DNA of 64,000 nucleotides from Eopsaltria australis. Taxonomy: Eukaryota; Chordata; Aves; Passeriformes; Petroicidae. The stretch is from positions 620,001 through 684,000 of the forward strand of contig JAVTVJ010000508.1 in NCBI GenBank assembly GCA_034509425.1. Direction: 5' to 3'. A model generated the notes under the pieces. The model made no database searches and was not told the DNA's origin. It saw only the letters and a program-made list of their open reading frames with translations. Positions 13,801 to 28,800 of the stretch are shown piece after piece (the stretch's first letter is position 1; every line of letters begins with the position of its first letter). Both the position numbers and the translations under genes were made by a program.

Positions 13801-16800
13801 GTGACCAACTCATACCAGATTCCAATGATTAAAGCATCAAATATGAGTTCCTTCAAAATTTCACAATAGCAATTAGTGTAATTTTTGATCAATACATACG
13901 GTTTTTATTTCACTCAAAACACTGACACAAAGGGATCTTAATGCCAAAGTCCCCTTTTTCTGATGGTATTTTTGGCAAAGTTTTTAATACTGTGGAAAAA
14001 CCCAAACACAGTCTTAGCCCTATTTTAACTAATGCAGACAGCTATTTAGTATGCATATCAGTAGCTGCCTAATTATACTGCTATGAGAAATCCCCACACC
14101 TCCGTTTCTGGATTAACATCGGTGGCACAGATACAGTAAATGAATATTTCAAACACAATTCAATTAATTAAACATGCATAAATGAATCATTATATTAACA
14201 TGATGATAGTCAGTTTGCTTTTGCTTATAGGATTCTGCCACTGACATATCTAAATATATATGGAATAAGCAGATAACAGAGAGTTCTGCCACATGGTTCT
14301 GTGTTGAGAATTTTGCATAATGCTGTTAAGCAGCTCTGGATTAAAGGGACTTCACTCAGTCCTAGCAGCAAGCATCCTACATGTACAGGAAATTTAAAAG
14401 GGAAGCTGTAACACAGAATTGAATCCATCAGAAGCAGGTAAGAAAAGGGAAAACTAATAATCTTTAAAATACACAATCTGAACGAATGAGAAACAATGCT
14501 TAGAGCTCTAAAATGAAAGAAACAATGCTTAAGAGTTTCAAAATGAAAAAAACAAGAAGACTGTACCAAGAAAGATTAATTTTTACTATATAATATTAAA
14601 TAGACCATATTTTTAAGCATTACATTTAAAAAAGTGTAAAGGTGTACATTGCTTGTGGCAAGCTCTTTGCTTGCAAATACAACTGCAAAGATATGCTGCT
14701 GCTCCTAGTGAAGGACTGCACAGAGCACATTCCCTGGATCAACTGTAGGAAACTAATGAAAGTGAATCTGTAGTATTATTTTTATGCATAAGCATGCACA
14801 CAAAAAGGATGCTGTACAGGTACAAATATTGGAAGAACATTAATTTTGTAATAAAATAAAGCAACCTGGTCTAGTGGAAGGTGTCTAGCAGGGGGACTGG
14901 AACTAGATTATCTTTAAGGCTTCCAACCCAAACCATTCTATGAAGATAGGATTTTCTCATTTTTCTTCAAAAAGCTCACACTCCTTTTCTATAATCCTTA
15001 GAGTAGAAAAAAACTCTCAGGGTAAAAAATAAGATTTGTAAACCAAACCTAAGGACCATGCTGTGGTAAATTTAATTTTCAAAGTAATATTTTGTAACCT
15101 AAATTAAAAAGCTTTTGGATTCCTGATTGATGAAAAGTAGTCAAGTACATTACCCTCATCTTGCTGAGGTTTCTGTAGTCATAGTAGCTCTCATACTGTT
15201 CTGCAATTTTCCTGCATAAGATAATGCCATTTTCCCAACACTGCAAGCAAATAAAAGATGTTCAGTAATTCAAAGCAACTGTTTAACAATTGGTGATTTA
15301 TTAGAGGTGTCTTCCATCTATTCCAAGTCATACTTCTTGTAACTGAAAATATTTGAACAAACTGTCCATTAAACATACTGGTAGTTTCTGAGTAATACCA
15401 ACGAATTCTTTGAAGAATTAAAAATATATTTAGAGACTTATTTAATAAATTATTTTTTTTGGACTATGCACAAAATGTAAGTCATTGCAAAAGCGATGGA
15501 CAACTCTTTTGAGACAACATGACATGGACTCAACACAGTATGACTTTTACATTTTAAAATCGTATTTTTAATACATCTCCCTTAATTTTTTAGGTTGGAA
15601 AACACTTCATTGCACCATGTAAGTTAAACTACATAATATAATTACAGAATTGTTTGAAAAACATGATAATCAACATTCATTTGATTACATTTATTAGGCT
15701 TACATGGATTTTACACCAGCTATCCAAAATTGCAATGCATTGCTTGTTTATCAGCAAGATGAATCACAGCAGTAAATGTATAGAAAATTTTAGACTACAG
15801 GATAATTACACTTGCTTAATTCAGAATAGGCATATGCAGGGATGACAATGAACTGTGACTCCTCAAACAAATTAATTTTTAATTTTTAAGAGATACAACA
15901 TGATATTGTAAGGTGTAAACGTAGCCTTTATAATCCTCAGGTTCAGTCACGAAGTGAAGTTCATTAGCTTTTTAAGGCTCATTTTCACCACCTTTAAAAT
16001 GGGGAGAAATTATACCACCTTTCATAAGGTGCTTTGAAAGTTACAAAGCCAACCGCTATGCGAGTGAAAACTATTCTCATATATAAGTGGGGGATTTCTA
16101 GGATACAACCACAGGATTAGAAGAAACCTAATGCATTGCTAAGCAACTGCTTAATCAGGCAAGGACAAACCTCAATATAAAAAAAGAGTGCAAACTGGAA
16201 CTAATATCCTAAAATGAATAAACTACCCTTCCCAGATCCACTCAGTAAAACAGGACCATTTTACCTTTCCCCTGTCGAAGTTTTGAATGATGGTCAGATG
16301 GAGACACTCCTTACGCTGCCACTCTGTTTGCATGGGGTAGTTGAGAAACTCCCTGAGTGGCCGATCAGACCACTCCAGCAGCTCATCGTACAGCAGGAGT
16401 GTGTAGGCAGCCTCTGCAAGATAAATCACAGCATGGCACTTACCAACACCAAACACATAAAACACACAAACAAAGTACACAGAGATATGAATGCTTTTCT
16501 TGAGAGGCACCTTTTTAATGGGTAATTGATTTATTTTGAGTATTAGGCAGATGGTAGTGGTGGTTTTGGACAGAGCTACTATCTACAGCTATACTAAAAA
16601 TAGCTTAAAATCTTCACAGACTATATGAAGTAGAGTCACTGGGACAGTTCTCCTGGAGTCTGAAAATATAAAGAAGACAGAAATTAAGTAAACATTTCCT
16701 GCTTAGCCCCAGTCTTCCCTACTGCTAAAGAGAAACTCTCAATGACTCTGCTGTCTGAACAAAGGAACAAGGACTGGAGGATGAGGAACATCAGTAGTGA

Positions 16801-19800
16801 AAGAGGAAAGAAGACCAGACTGTGGACACAGTCCAAAAGAGATCAGGGCTAGGAGGAAAACAGGGAGGCAGATGTGTACTTAATCGAATCCACTCCTTCC
16901 ATAGAGAATAAATCCCTGATAGCTGGGCCTTACCAGCTGGACATAACAAGCAATTTAGAAGTGCAGTATTTTTCTCTTTTAAATTTTTAAAATTTTATTT
17001 AGTTTTTGGTTGGCAGGCATCAAACCAGTTGTTGGTCTCTAGTAAGAGATCAATGTAGTAATCTTTACATGTTTTGTAGAAATTATCTGGGAATATAAAA
17101 ATTATTATTATTTTTACTTTGATTTCAGGATTCCTTAGAAACAGTACACTAAAATAATACTAATATTTTTATTGGAAAGTCAGACTTTGGCAAATTACAA
17201 AACACCAGAATTACTACTGCCTATGATAATTCAATTTGGCTAACTGAGCATATGTATTATTGATTTCCAAGTTAGTATTCACAGTTTATGTTTCCACTCA
17301 CAGGACCACTTTGCATGAATGAGTCAGTACAAAGATGGACCATGTTCTGGAGATGTACTGTATTGGAGAAAGAAGTTCCCTACTGGACTTATTTTATTGC
17401 AGGTTTTATAGGTTGTACATAAGGCAAGAAAATAACAATAAAGCACTAAAGCACTTTTTGTGCTAAGCCAAGTTTGCCCCAGACAACCATATCCTACGCC
17501 TGCCTCTGCCATATGAGCTCCCATAAGACAGGAGACTTAAGCCGAACTCTACAGTACTTTTTCTAGCAGAAGTGTTCCTCTACATGACCAACTATGGATG
17601 AAAAAACATCACTGCAGCAGACATTTGTGGGAGAGAGGGCCTTGAATCCCAGTGTTGCAAAATGCTAAGCATGGTGCAAACTGATGCTGTGCTGTGATAC
17701 ATCGTGCAAGGGAGACCAGCTGGAGTTGCACAGACAACCTTAATTCCGGCATCACACAGCTCTCAGGCTGCTTGACTGGTAACCACCTTTGTCATAGTTT
17801 CAAGCTATGTTTTTGTACTCAAGACATGATGCACATCTATACACCAATTTTAAAAATCCACGAACTTGATAATAACAAATCATTCAAAATCATAAGGAAG
17901 AAAAGATAGCAGAACATAAATACATATTCAGGATAGCTCACTTTGACCATTCCTTTCGAAACTTGGCATCTAAGTCCTTCACTTAAATAAAATTTTGTTC
18001 GCCATAACAATGTTGGTTTTTTAAAAATTATAATAAAATTATACAGAAGGTTTCTAAAACCAGACTGAATATATTGGATTAAAAGTCTGAAAGGTTCCTC
18101 TACCCTTGTTGGCAGTGGCCAACATAACAAACAAAATACTGGTTTCTCAGGGAGAGGATTGTAACTACTGACTTGCACCACAGCACCAAGGAGAGATAAA
18201 CAGGGTTGACTCACAATGTGGAAAATTCAATTTATACAGGAAATATTCAAAACTCTAGACATTTCTGAGGTAAAAAGACAGTCTCATTACAGTTCTCAGG
18301 TGACTGCGGGACACAAGGAATCAGTGCATTTATGTGTTTCAGCCTCAAGAGAGGTATATTTATAGCTGTAACTGAGTGCTGCGGAAAGAAAGATTTGAAG
18401 TAATGTTTTGTATAAAAAGGACTTTTTTTTTAACAGAAGATTTTTAGAAACAGTCTAGTAAATCATACTATGGAAAGGAGAGAAAAATAATTTCACCCCT
18501 AGGATGAAAGTATGCAGTTAGCAAACTGATGCTGTAACATGCAGGAATGCTGCTGAAGTATCAAACTTATTTTCCTAATCCCAAATTCCCTAGATTGGCT
18601 GATTTACAAAAATCTGTATTGTTTCTGATAAAGTAGGCAATGGACTGCACAGGTCTGTTTTCTAATTATAGGCGTGAGTCTTCTTAAAGGTATAAGTCTT
18701 CTTAAAGGCTCTCATAGCAAAAAAAATTAAAAAAGAAGAGGTGAAATCTACCACAGCAAAGAATGCAAAAATCACACACATCGATATTAACACACTGGAA
18801 ATATGGCGAATACCTGGAAATACATTTTGAGCAAAATACTGTTTAAAATAAGAATGGATGGCAAAACAATTTAAAAATTAGGTTCATATCCAGGTGGAGG
18901 TAAACTGGACACAGAATAGTACTCCATGCATAAAGGGAACTCAACACTGCTCAAAGAGTTACTCAGATCTATTATGTAAATGAATAGCTTGACACAGAAG
19001 CCAGCTGTGGCAAAGAGACTTCTTGATAATCAAAACAGTCTTGTGACTCACTATTGCCAGGTCACATGAGGAAATTAAAACCTCTCCTTAACATATCCTG
19101 CTATCTAGTCTACATTTAAATCCATGAACTGCAAAGGGACAGTGGAAATTCCAAGGGAACAATACTTCTCATGGATAGCAGAAAGCACAAGGAAAGTTGC
19201 TGTGACACTATGTACCTGTAAGCTGTTTACTTGTGACCCCCAATCAACTAATCTGCTTTTAAGAAGAAAAAAAATCTAGAAATTTTGAACCCATGCAATT
19301 GCAATTGCAAACTCTGGGGAAAAGTTGGAGATATTACAAGGTCAGTAAAATATTCTGGCAATGATAGTGTGATTTAAAAAGATGCTGATTTTATCTTCTC
19401 CAGAATTTATTGATGGCCTATAGTTCCCCAAATGAAGTGCATTTTAAGCTTTATAAACAACAGCCATCCACAAAATCTTCTTATTTCTTCATGTAAAAGA
19501 CAACAATCAGCCTTAGCATAAAATTAGTAGTGACAAATCCTGGACAAGAGTACTAAAAATGTGATTTGTAAAGATTCAGAAAGACATAATGAAATTGCAA
19601 TACTTGTCACAAGTTTCAGGGTCTCTACCACATCATGAGTAAGAGATATGGATCTTCCTTTCTTTTATTGTTTTTTAAAGCAAAAAATGAGGTTATGAAA
19701 CACAACTGTGTAGAAACACTTCACCAAACAGATACCCAGGAGCAATACAAAAAAGTGTACAGGCTCAGATACCACTAAATGAACCCATAAAAACTTCATC

Positions 19801-22800
19801 TAAACTTTACTCCTTTTGGGTGAAAATTGACTGTATCACACATTTATTCCTAGTGTGTACCAACAGAACTCATTTACATTTACATGGCTCAGCAAATAGT
19901 AGAGCTTTGGGGCTGGAAAAAGCAGTATTTTAAGAGACATAAATTAGGCAAGGAAACTCAGCTCTTCCCTGGGTTGGTATGTTCTGCACTGAGGATACAG
20001 CTTACAGGGTTGCAAAAGACTGCAAACCACAGACCTAAATATCCTTTTCTAGTTCGTATTCAGTTACCTGTGAAGTTTTGTGCTTTCAGATGCAAATCAT
20101 AGAGCTTATGAATATAGCGAATATACATCTCTTCCTTGTTCAGCTCAGTCTTGTAAAAATTCTGAAATAAAATAGAATTTTGTAATAAAATGTAGTAGTT
20201 AATAAATTTAAAATGGTTACAAATAAAAGACTTCAAGCATAATACTCTAGAAATAGACACATAGATTTGATTTCTGAACATATAACTGCTATTTGTTGTT
20301 ATATGAATAAAATGTGGACTGCAATTTTATAATTCTTAGTTCAAAACATTCATTATGTATTTACAAGCCCTAAAGCAAAGTATGAAAAAGTTACTAGGAG
20401 AGAAGTACAACCCTATAGCACCATTCACAAGTACTGCCACATTCACAATGGACATGCAGCTCAAGTCCTCCTGCTAGACATAGTCCGTGTTCAAGATAAT
20501 CTGCTTTGTTTAATAAAAATTTATAGGCTAGAAGAGTCTCAGCACTGGTTCTCATTAGCAATTAACCATTTCTTTTCTATTATTTAAATCACTATTTTGA
20601 ACACTAAGCAATTTTTCTCCTAATGTACAGTATTCTTATTCTATACCACTGTTTCCTAAATTGAGTTATTATCAAGGAAAAAGGTGGGAGGAACACTATG
20701 AGAATATAAAAATAAAAACTTTATGGAGAAAATACTTTTTAAACTGATTTGAGAAAAATTAGCATTTGTTGTCTCTCTGTTGTGCAAGAGTATTACAAGT
20801 TTCTTTGAAAATTATTAGAATATGAAATCCACCTTAGCCCATGAGTCATTGAAAATCCCATTAAAAAAAGTAATATGGTATTTTTAAATATTTTCTTTTT
20901 GTACATTTCTTGGATGATTTGCTAATAATAGATTAAAAACTCCTTAGGGATGAAAATAATTCAGGTGCTTTACAGAATTCAGATCATTCCAGATATTTTG
21001 ACAGCAAACCAGCTGCTTTATGGCTTCATAGTAAATACCACCTCTCTTCAGAGCACTATTTTCCTACTGAGGAAATCCTTTGTTCTCTTATGTATAACTG
21101 CTACTCAGAAGTGATACCAAATTGTTTCACTGACGTCAAAAATGCAGAATTACAAGTCAGCTTATTTTGGTTTTTTTTCTCTGGCTAAAAATACAGCTTT
21201 TCAAAAGATTTATCATGAAAATGGAAACTTTCCAAGGTTAACAGAAGTCAACAAATTTGTTAGTGGAAACTGGCCTAGAATCAAAATGCATCTTGTAAAC
21301 AAAAATGACATCTTTTTCATACTATGGTTTAGCACTGTTCGTTTGTTGTAATGATGATAGTATGACAACAGGAGGTCTTGAGCAGCATTTCTGTCTCTTC
21401 CACTGGGGAGAGAAAAATCAGCCTGCAGTATTCACAAGATATCCCACATTATATGCTATAAGAACCAACTTGCATCAGTTATTGGGGAAGAAAAGAAACA
21501 AGAGAAATCATTTAAATTTTGTTGGGTTTGTGAGAGGAGGAAAGGTACGTGTGTTTCTATAAATTCAGAGACTAATTAAACTTGGAAAGTACTTTGGTGA
21601 AGTTTAGCCAGTAGGAAGAGACTTAAAACTGAAAAAAGCAGTTTTGGAGACCTCTCAGAACCCAGCTATGAAATACCAAGGAAGACTAATTCCCTCCTGT
21701 ATCGATCTTAGCCTGGAAAAAACAATCAGTGATCCTAAATGTAGTAGTATTCTGTCAAATTCCACTCAAATTGCAACAAGAAGCAAAGTACGTCCTATTC
21801 AAATGCGTATCTGTATAGTAGAAAATGTACAGTAGAAAATGCTCAACTGAAATCAAAAAGGGAAAGAAAAAATATTATACAAACCAAAAGGCTAACAGTG
21901 CAGCCAATCTTTTTGCCATCCACTTCTCCCATTTTCATGCAGTCCCTAAAGCAGAAAGTAATGAAAGTCAAAAGAAATACTCATTAGCCTCTTACAGTGA
22001 AGCACACCTCAGAAAATAGACATATTTGTCTTGGCAAGCTGACTGAAATTATGGCATTTAGGTGAACAGCTGACCCAAGTGGCTACAGGGTTTCATGCTT
22101 GCTTTTGTAGTACATTGAATACCACAGTTGTAAAGAAAGTCAATGTTTTCTTTCTGGCTCTGTCATTACTGTGTGAAGTGTTTTTATCAAACAGGGAAAA
22201 ATAGCCAGTATAAGCATGCTGAAATAAAAGAATAACAGGCAGACATCACCACATAGTCATGAAAAGAAATTTAACATAACTTTAAAACATTCTTGCATAC
22301 ATGAGCTAAACAATTGCCCCAAATACTCTCGTAACTAACAGCACACCACTGTTTTGAAAGAAAGGGAGTCCTAGAAGTTGTAATTCAACCAATCCCTGAA
22401 GAGAAATAGCAGTGCCATGCTTCTGGAAATTAAGAATTCAGTCTCTTTGTTGATGAAATAGCTTTCCTTTCAAACTAGCAGTGATGATAGCAAGTGAAGT
22501 ACTAGGCCTTACCATGTGTCCCTATGGAATCAGGGAGAAAACCTTACACTTAAGCTCTAGAAAGTGCTCCAGTTGGTAGCAATAAAGAGGACTAAGCTGA
22601 AATCTGAAGCCTCTACACAGGCTCACAAGTGACTGGGAAAATTGCTTTTAGTCTTGCACTCCTGAAAGAGAGTACAATGTCTCTCATTCCTCTCTCCTTT
22701 GATCACATGGTACAGTCAGATGCGAGGTGTTCACCCAGAGATCATGTCTTTGTATACATACTTACTGTGGCAGCTGACACTACAACTAAGCATGATTGAC

Positions 22801-25800
22801 ATAGTGATAAGCATTTTGCATATTGTGTAAAACAACTGTCAGGTGATTAGTACTGAGCTCTGTGTCTTCAGACAGACTTGAGTCACCAACCTACTGCCTA
22901 AAGTTACTACATTCCCTGACACGAAATTCAAGCACACCACTGGGTTTTTTACACTGTGGGGAGACTACTTGGTTGTTTTCATCCCGTCAGTTGCATTTTC
23001 CTGTTGACTAAGCAGCTGCTGTCAGAGATCCTGAGCACTTACAGCTGCTGTATCCATGTGTAGTCATCGCTCGAGCAAGACAACTGTATTTGTTTTCTAA
23101 TATTTCAAAGATGACAACCCTGCCTCTAAATTGTGATGATCACTCACCTGTAGTCCAGGAGCCTCTCCATGAGGCGAGTCACAGTGGCAATTAATGAAAC
23201 ACCACTTTCCCTCCATGTTTCCCGCTCAATTTTCTTCAGCAGACTGGAAAAAAAGCAGCCAGAAAAATTTCACTGTTTATTTTTAACTGTTACTATGACA
23301 ACCTCTCTGCTTTTACCACTACCTTGATACCTTAGCAACATCTTTGATAGTTAGATTTTCTTTTACAAACACCCTCCCAAGAAGCACAATTTGCAAACAA
23401 TGTCTTACCTAGGATAAGGACCAAAAAGTGGAATTCTAGTCCAGGAAGCATTGACAAAACAAACGATTTTTACATTAGCTGCATCAGGTTAAAATATAGC
23501 AAATACCTAATTTTCAGAATATATTAATATCCCAAAGACTTGACACAACTGTTCCATAAAATTTATATATTCAATTCATGTTGATATGTCAGAAAATGTA
23601 GAATTTAAAGGTGTTACTAGAAAAGAATATTCATCAGCTCAGTATACCTTCTCAAATTTTTAACAGATTTTTCCTTTTCTGCTCTCTTCTCTACTATTTC
23701 AGTATGCACGAAATTTAAGAATAGGGGAGGGATTTTAACAAGACGCTTCCCCCTCTTCACTTAATATTTCTTTCTGAGAATATACTATCATGAACATGTA
23801 CAATTCCATTAGCTTAAAAGTGTCATAAGTTCTTTTATTAAGAACTGTTGTGCTAAGTTCTTACACCAATGTAAATGCAGATTACACACTGAAGTGGAAA
23901 GATTTCAAAATGGAAATGTAAGTGGAGCTGTCAGTAAAATTATACTTAACATAATTTTCTTTATTATTATTCTTAAATATAATTCTGCTATAGGCCTCTG
24001 TTTTTCACTGCTTAAGTTCATCAAATATTTATCATATAGGCATGAACTGCCCACATTTTCACTATATGAATGAGCAAGGAAATATTTAGCTCCAGAGCCA
24101 TGTTACTCTTATGCTTTGGTGCAGGAGCTCAGGTGGATGACACATCCATGGAAACATTTCAGCAGCCTCCCTGAAAATGCACTCAGTTATAGTTTATTTA
24201 GAAGCCTCTAAAAATTCCCACATCCATACACTTAGAGTTTTCAGGGAGTTGTTAATAGCGTCTCTGAACCTTCTGTCTCCAGTGGGCAAGCTGTCAGCCC
24301 CACTGACCTTCATCTACCCTGAGCATGCTCAGTCCCTGAAAACTCCTACATCCAAATTTCAAACATATACCAGTGCTCAGGAACTCCTACATGCCAACTG
24401 CACTAACTGTGCTCTCCAGCTCTGCTCCTTACAGGCTCAGGCATGTCACAGATGCAATTCTCCAAGCAAATCTGACCTAAATGAAGCTGTGCTCTGCTGG
24501 AACTGAGAAGGAAATGCTCATGTTCATCCTGCACCTTATACGGATCTTAAACTCACATCTTCTCTTAAGGAGGCAATCAGATGTCTTTCCCTCACAATCA
24601 GAGGCTGGCTATCTGTCATTGCTAGCAGGCAGATGACAAGGCCATTCTTAACCAGAAAATGCTGAAGCACTAAGCAGGCACTTCTGTTTTCTACACAGAA
24701 TACCTTAATTCACTTTTGAACCCTTCATGTTCCTTCTAATAGAAGTTCTTGTGTCTAATAAGAAAAAGGAGTAGAGCCTGTCACATTATTAAACCTTGAT
24801 TACTGCAGGGATTTTTCCTTTCTACTTTGTTTTAACTCTGTGTTAAAAAGGAACATTTAAACATAGATTCAAGAAAATAATTACCTATGGTTCCTCTAGA
24901 AAAACAATAGAAGTATGACTTCTCTTTCAAAACAGATGGCTCTTATCTGCATTTGACTTGTGCATTTTCTTTAAAATTGCATTGGCATGTTCATTATAAA
25001 CACAGAATTTCTAATAATGAGTTGAGTAGATACATTCAAAGTACTTATTCAAACTGACATCTATGTAGTTGGTTGAAAAAATTTAAGACTTGTCTTCTGA
25101 TGCATGCCTCCCCTCCCCCCCTTCCCCCCTGCCAATGCACAGTACAAACACTCAGAATGAAAAAAGCTACTCAAATATATTCTGGCTAAATCTCGGTAGA
25201 ATTAAATCCCTGTTCTTACAGATCCCAAAGCATAGCCAAGATGCTTGGCTATCTTGTACAAAGCACTAAGGCGGTTAAACAACAAAGGGGAACAATAAAA
25301 ATGTTGCTGTCTATCCATGCTACTATAGCATAACACCTGAGCTCACCTGAACAATTATGGTTTGCTTTGTTTGGTGGGGGGAAGGGGGTGTGTGTTTAAT
25401 TATTTTTAATCTTGGGTACTCCAGAAGTAAGAGAACGGTGACTCAAAGGACCCAAAGGTCTCCAGGGACGAACAGCAGGCTTAGAACAATGTTCAGGCTA
25501 GCTTAGTCTTGTAGTAAATGGATTTTGTATGCCTAAACCACAGAGTTATTCAGACTTTTAGCTCACAGGCAGCTAATCTTAGAAGGTGCCTTAAAACACC
25601 TGGATACCTGTTTTGGAGTGCAAAGACCTCACTAAAGCCAGAGGTTCCCTGAACAAGTCGTAAAGGCTCTCAAAAGACTCACTCCAGACAGAGTGTAATG
25701 GACTGGGCAGCACTGAATTCAGTCATGCATTTGGAGAAGAAATTTAGATGACTGAAGACAGCAGAGAAAAGGTAGCAGTCATCACCTTTTATTTAACAGA

Positions 25801-28800
25801 TTCGTGGCTGGAGAAATCACCCAGAAACTGGCAGAATGCAGTTATAAATGCCTGCTCACCTGAATGTCAGCTACAATCTCTTCAAAGAGAAGCCTCATTG
25901 CCAGGCCCCCAGCAGAACTCATTAGTCCAAGTTTTGGCCACCTACCTTCTAAATCTGAAAAGGACTGTCTTAGGCCAAACTGAAATACAGCTATAGAAGT
26001 AATAAACTGGCAGCACCCATCGGATTCAGAAGAGCTACTTGAGTATGTACTTGGCATCTGAGGATTTTATTTTAACCACCAACTATTTAATAAAGTAAAA
26101 TCGTTCTTTTCCCTGTGCTAATTAACTCAGGAATTCAATTGCAGTATTACAGTGCAAATGTAGATCAGAACAGCTTTCATACCATAATTACAATGGATAG
26201 CAGTTGCAACATCTAGTTTCTAATGATAACAAAATGTTCACTACTTCATGCTTTGCTGCTCCTTTAAATGACATCAGGAGCTAATCAGTGAGTGGTCACA
26301 TTCAAGTCCCTAGAAAGACATTGATTCAAAATAAACAGCAGCCACCTTTCCCCTACTTTCTCTGTCCTTTTATTTGATATAGATAATTCCATTGTAGGCA
26401 GTAAGTTCTAAGCACATAATATTTTAGCTATCTCCAGAGATGCTTATAATTTATCCTTGAAAATAGATGTTCAAAGGAAAGATGCAGTGATTGTCTCTGG
26501 GAAAAAAAAAGCAGTTAACATGGGAGTTAAGAGATTTAAATTCATTTTCCAATTCAGAAAAATAAACAGCACGACAAAACCTGAAAGTGTCACACCTGCT
26601 GGAGTTCCCAGGCTGTATTCAAAGCAAGTGTGTGCCTCCCCTTGGTTCCCAGTGATACCTATCAAAAGTAGCCACACCTAGTCTTCAGAAAGGTCAGGTA
26701 ATATTGCAGCGTTTGCTTTCACTAAAGACTGAAAAACCACTGCTTGCTGCAAAACTGTATTACTGTTCCAGTTTTTGGGTACCTGCTGCATCACTGCCAC
26801 TTCAGCCTAAACCAGTCTGCCTTCTTGCACTGTGCAAAGACACTCTAACATTGCTTAGTTTAACTTACCCATGGAGGAAATAAAGAAACCCCAAAATCTC
26901 AGGCTAACTGACCCTGTCTCTTGCAATGAACTCCCTAAACTGTCCATCTGATTTTCATCACTTATTTTAACATACCCTAGAACACTGTGTCATCCTCCAT
27001 TTTAGATTAGTATCTTCTACAGGCTCTGCTCTTGAGAGGTGGTAATACATATAGTCAAATCAAAGTTAAAAAACTAATCATAAATACTACCTTTCTCATT
27101 AGCTGGGAGTGAACTTCAGCAGTTACTCTGAAATTTCCCAGAGTTTAGTTTTAACTTCTGTTATACCATGACAGAAACCAGAAGTTTACTGATGCTGTGA
27201 GACATTTTGCAATTTAAATTACCATGACTAGGTCTTCAGCATTTAGATTTATAAAAGGCTCTCAGCATTTTTCACTGTATCACATTTAACATTCCCCAGC
27301 TGAAATCTAATTCAAAACCATAAAAAATTAGGAACTGTATTTGATACCAATATGCTTTTCTTATAGAATTTTAAGCTATTTCAGTAATAGAAACACTGAT
27401 GTATTTTGCATAGGCTTCATTTTGTAATTAGAGCTTTACCTTTAATGACTTAATTTTACAGTTAGAATACTGTATTACTAAAATATTGAAAACATCTTAC
27501 CTTTTATTATCTTCACTCAGATTATGAAAACGTCATGAATAATTATAGGAAAGTTCTGCTTTAGCATACTGTACTGCTATTTGTTATTATTCATTCAATT
27601 CCATACTAGTCTTCCTAATCTCTCTACCCACTTTTGCTTCTAAAAATGAGAAATATTTAGGAACTCTCTTTTTTTTAACTCAGTACAATTACAGATTATT
27701 AAATATTTGCTATTCTCAGACACCAAGACCTGAATCTTGTTCTTTAACCAAAGATAAGAGAGCTCAAAATAATACTTAAAGAAGAAAGATTGATTAAGGA
27801 ACCATATAAATAGGAAAAAAATCATGTATTTAGTAGATCTGAAGAAAACACAGCAGCCTTGAATCCTGAAGAGGAATAATACGTCTCCTACTAAAATAAA
27901 CACATCAGAAATAAGTGAAATCTTTCACTTTGGTGGAATTGAGCTCTGAGGAATAACAGAAACAGAGTCCAGTTAGTTATTTTGTACCTGTACTCTGACA
28001 ATCATGTATTTCAGTCAATGGAATAATTTATGTACAACTTTAAGGACTTCAGCATTATCATTAGCTTTTCCTATTAGATTTAAGTGATGTGTCATTTGTT
28101 AAAAAACACTTAAAGCTTAGACAGTAATTTATAAAAGAAAATTAAAAGAAATAACCTTATCAGAATAAACACATTTGTTTACATCAACCAAGAAATCAAC
28201 AAGTGACATTACTTAGAGGAGTACAAGTTTGTAGCAATAAAAAAATCACTTATTAAATGCTTTTTGTTAAATTGTCATGCCTTGTTTTCAAAATATTCCA
28301 TCTGAGCTCTACCTGCACCCTATGCAATTATGAAGCATTTCTTGCTTTTCTTATTTTAAAATTAGTAGGTAGAGAAAGAGAATGTTCTGTGATATAATAG
28401 ATTTAGCCTCTCCCAATTATAGCTGTATGCAAGAAGTACTGCCAGACTTTACAGATGCTATACAACACCATGAAACATTTTATTCTTCAGATTTTAAGGA
28501 AACAAAAAAAGAAGAAAAAATGAGCATCACAACTGGTTTAAGCATTACTTCTGTACAATGACATTAGCATCTGATACAACCAACTGAACTCAAGGAATTA
28601 TAAGATAAACATATTACTTACATACTGTTGAAGAGTTCTCGGTATGTTTCATCACCTTTACCTTCTGACATTAGGCTGTCCAGTTTGTCAATCAGCTTTG
28701 CTTCCACCTGCAACATATAAGTGTGGTGTACACAGCTTCTTTTTCTTTCAATGAGAATAGAGAAAACGAAGGGAAGATCTGGTTTTATGTAAGGGACTTT

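Larger units (their letters stand above)
13451..15153. other. DOCK4 intron, 1.7 kb, with CR1 tail
   Basis: Contains a 29-bp tandem duplication (14490-14549) and a CR1 3' fragment (14862-14945). Confidence 0.85.
23244..28621. other. DOCK4 intron, 5.4 kb
   Basis: Unique AT-rich sequence with a C-tract at 25107-25133 and a G-tract at 25373-25397. No second gene or repeat family recognised; a plus-strand frame of 109 codons (24177-24506) looks like chance. Confidence 0.8.

Noticed and set aside
16214..16525. Plus-strand open frame of 103 codons
   Set aside because: Antisense shadow of the DHR-2 exon 16265-16413.
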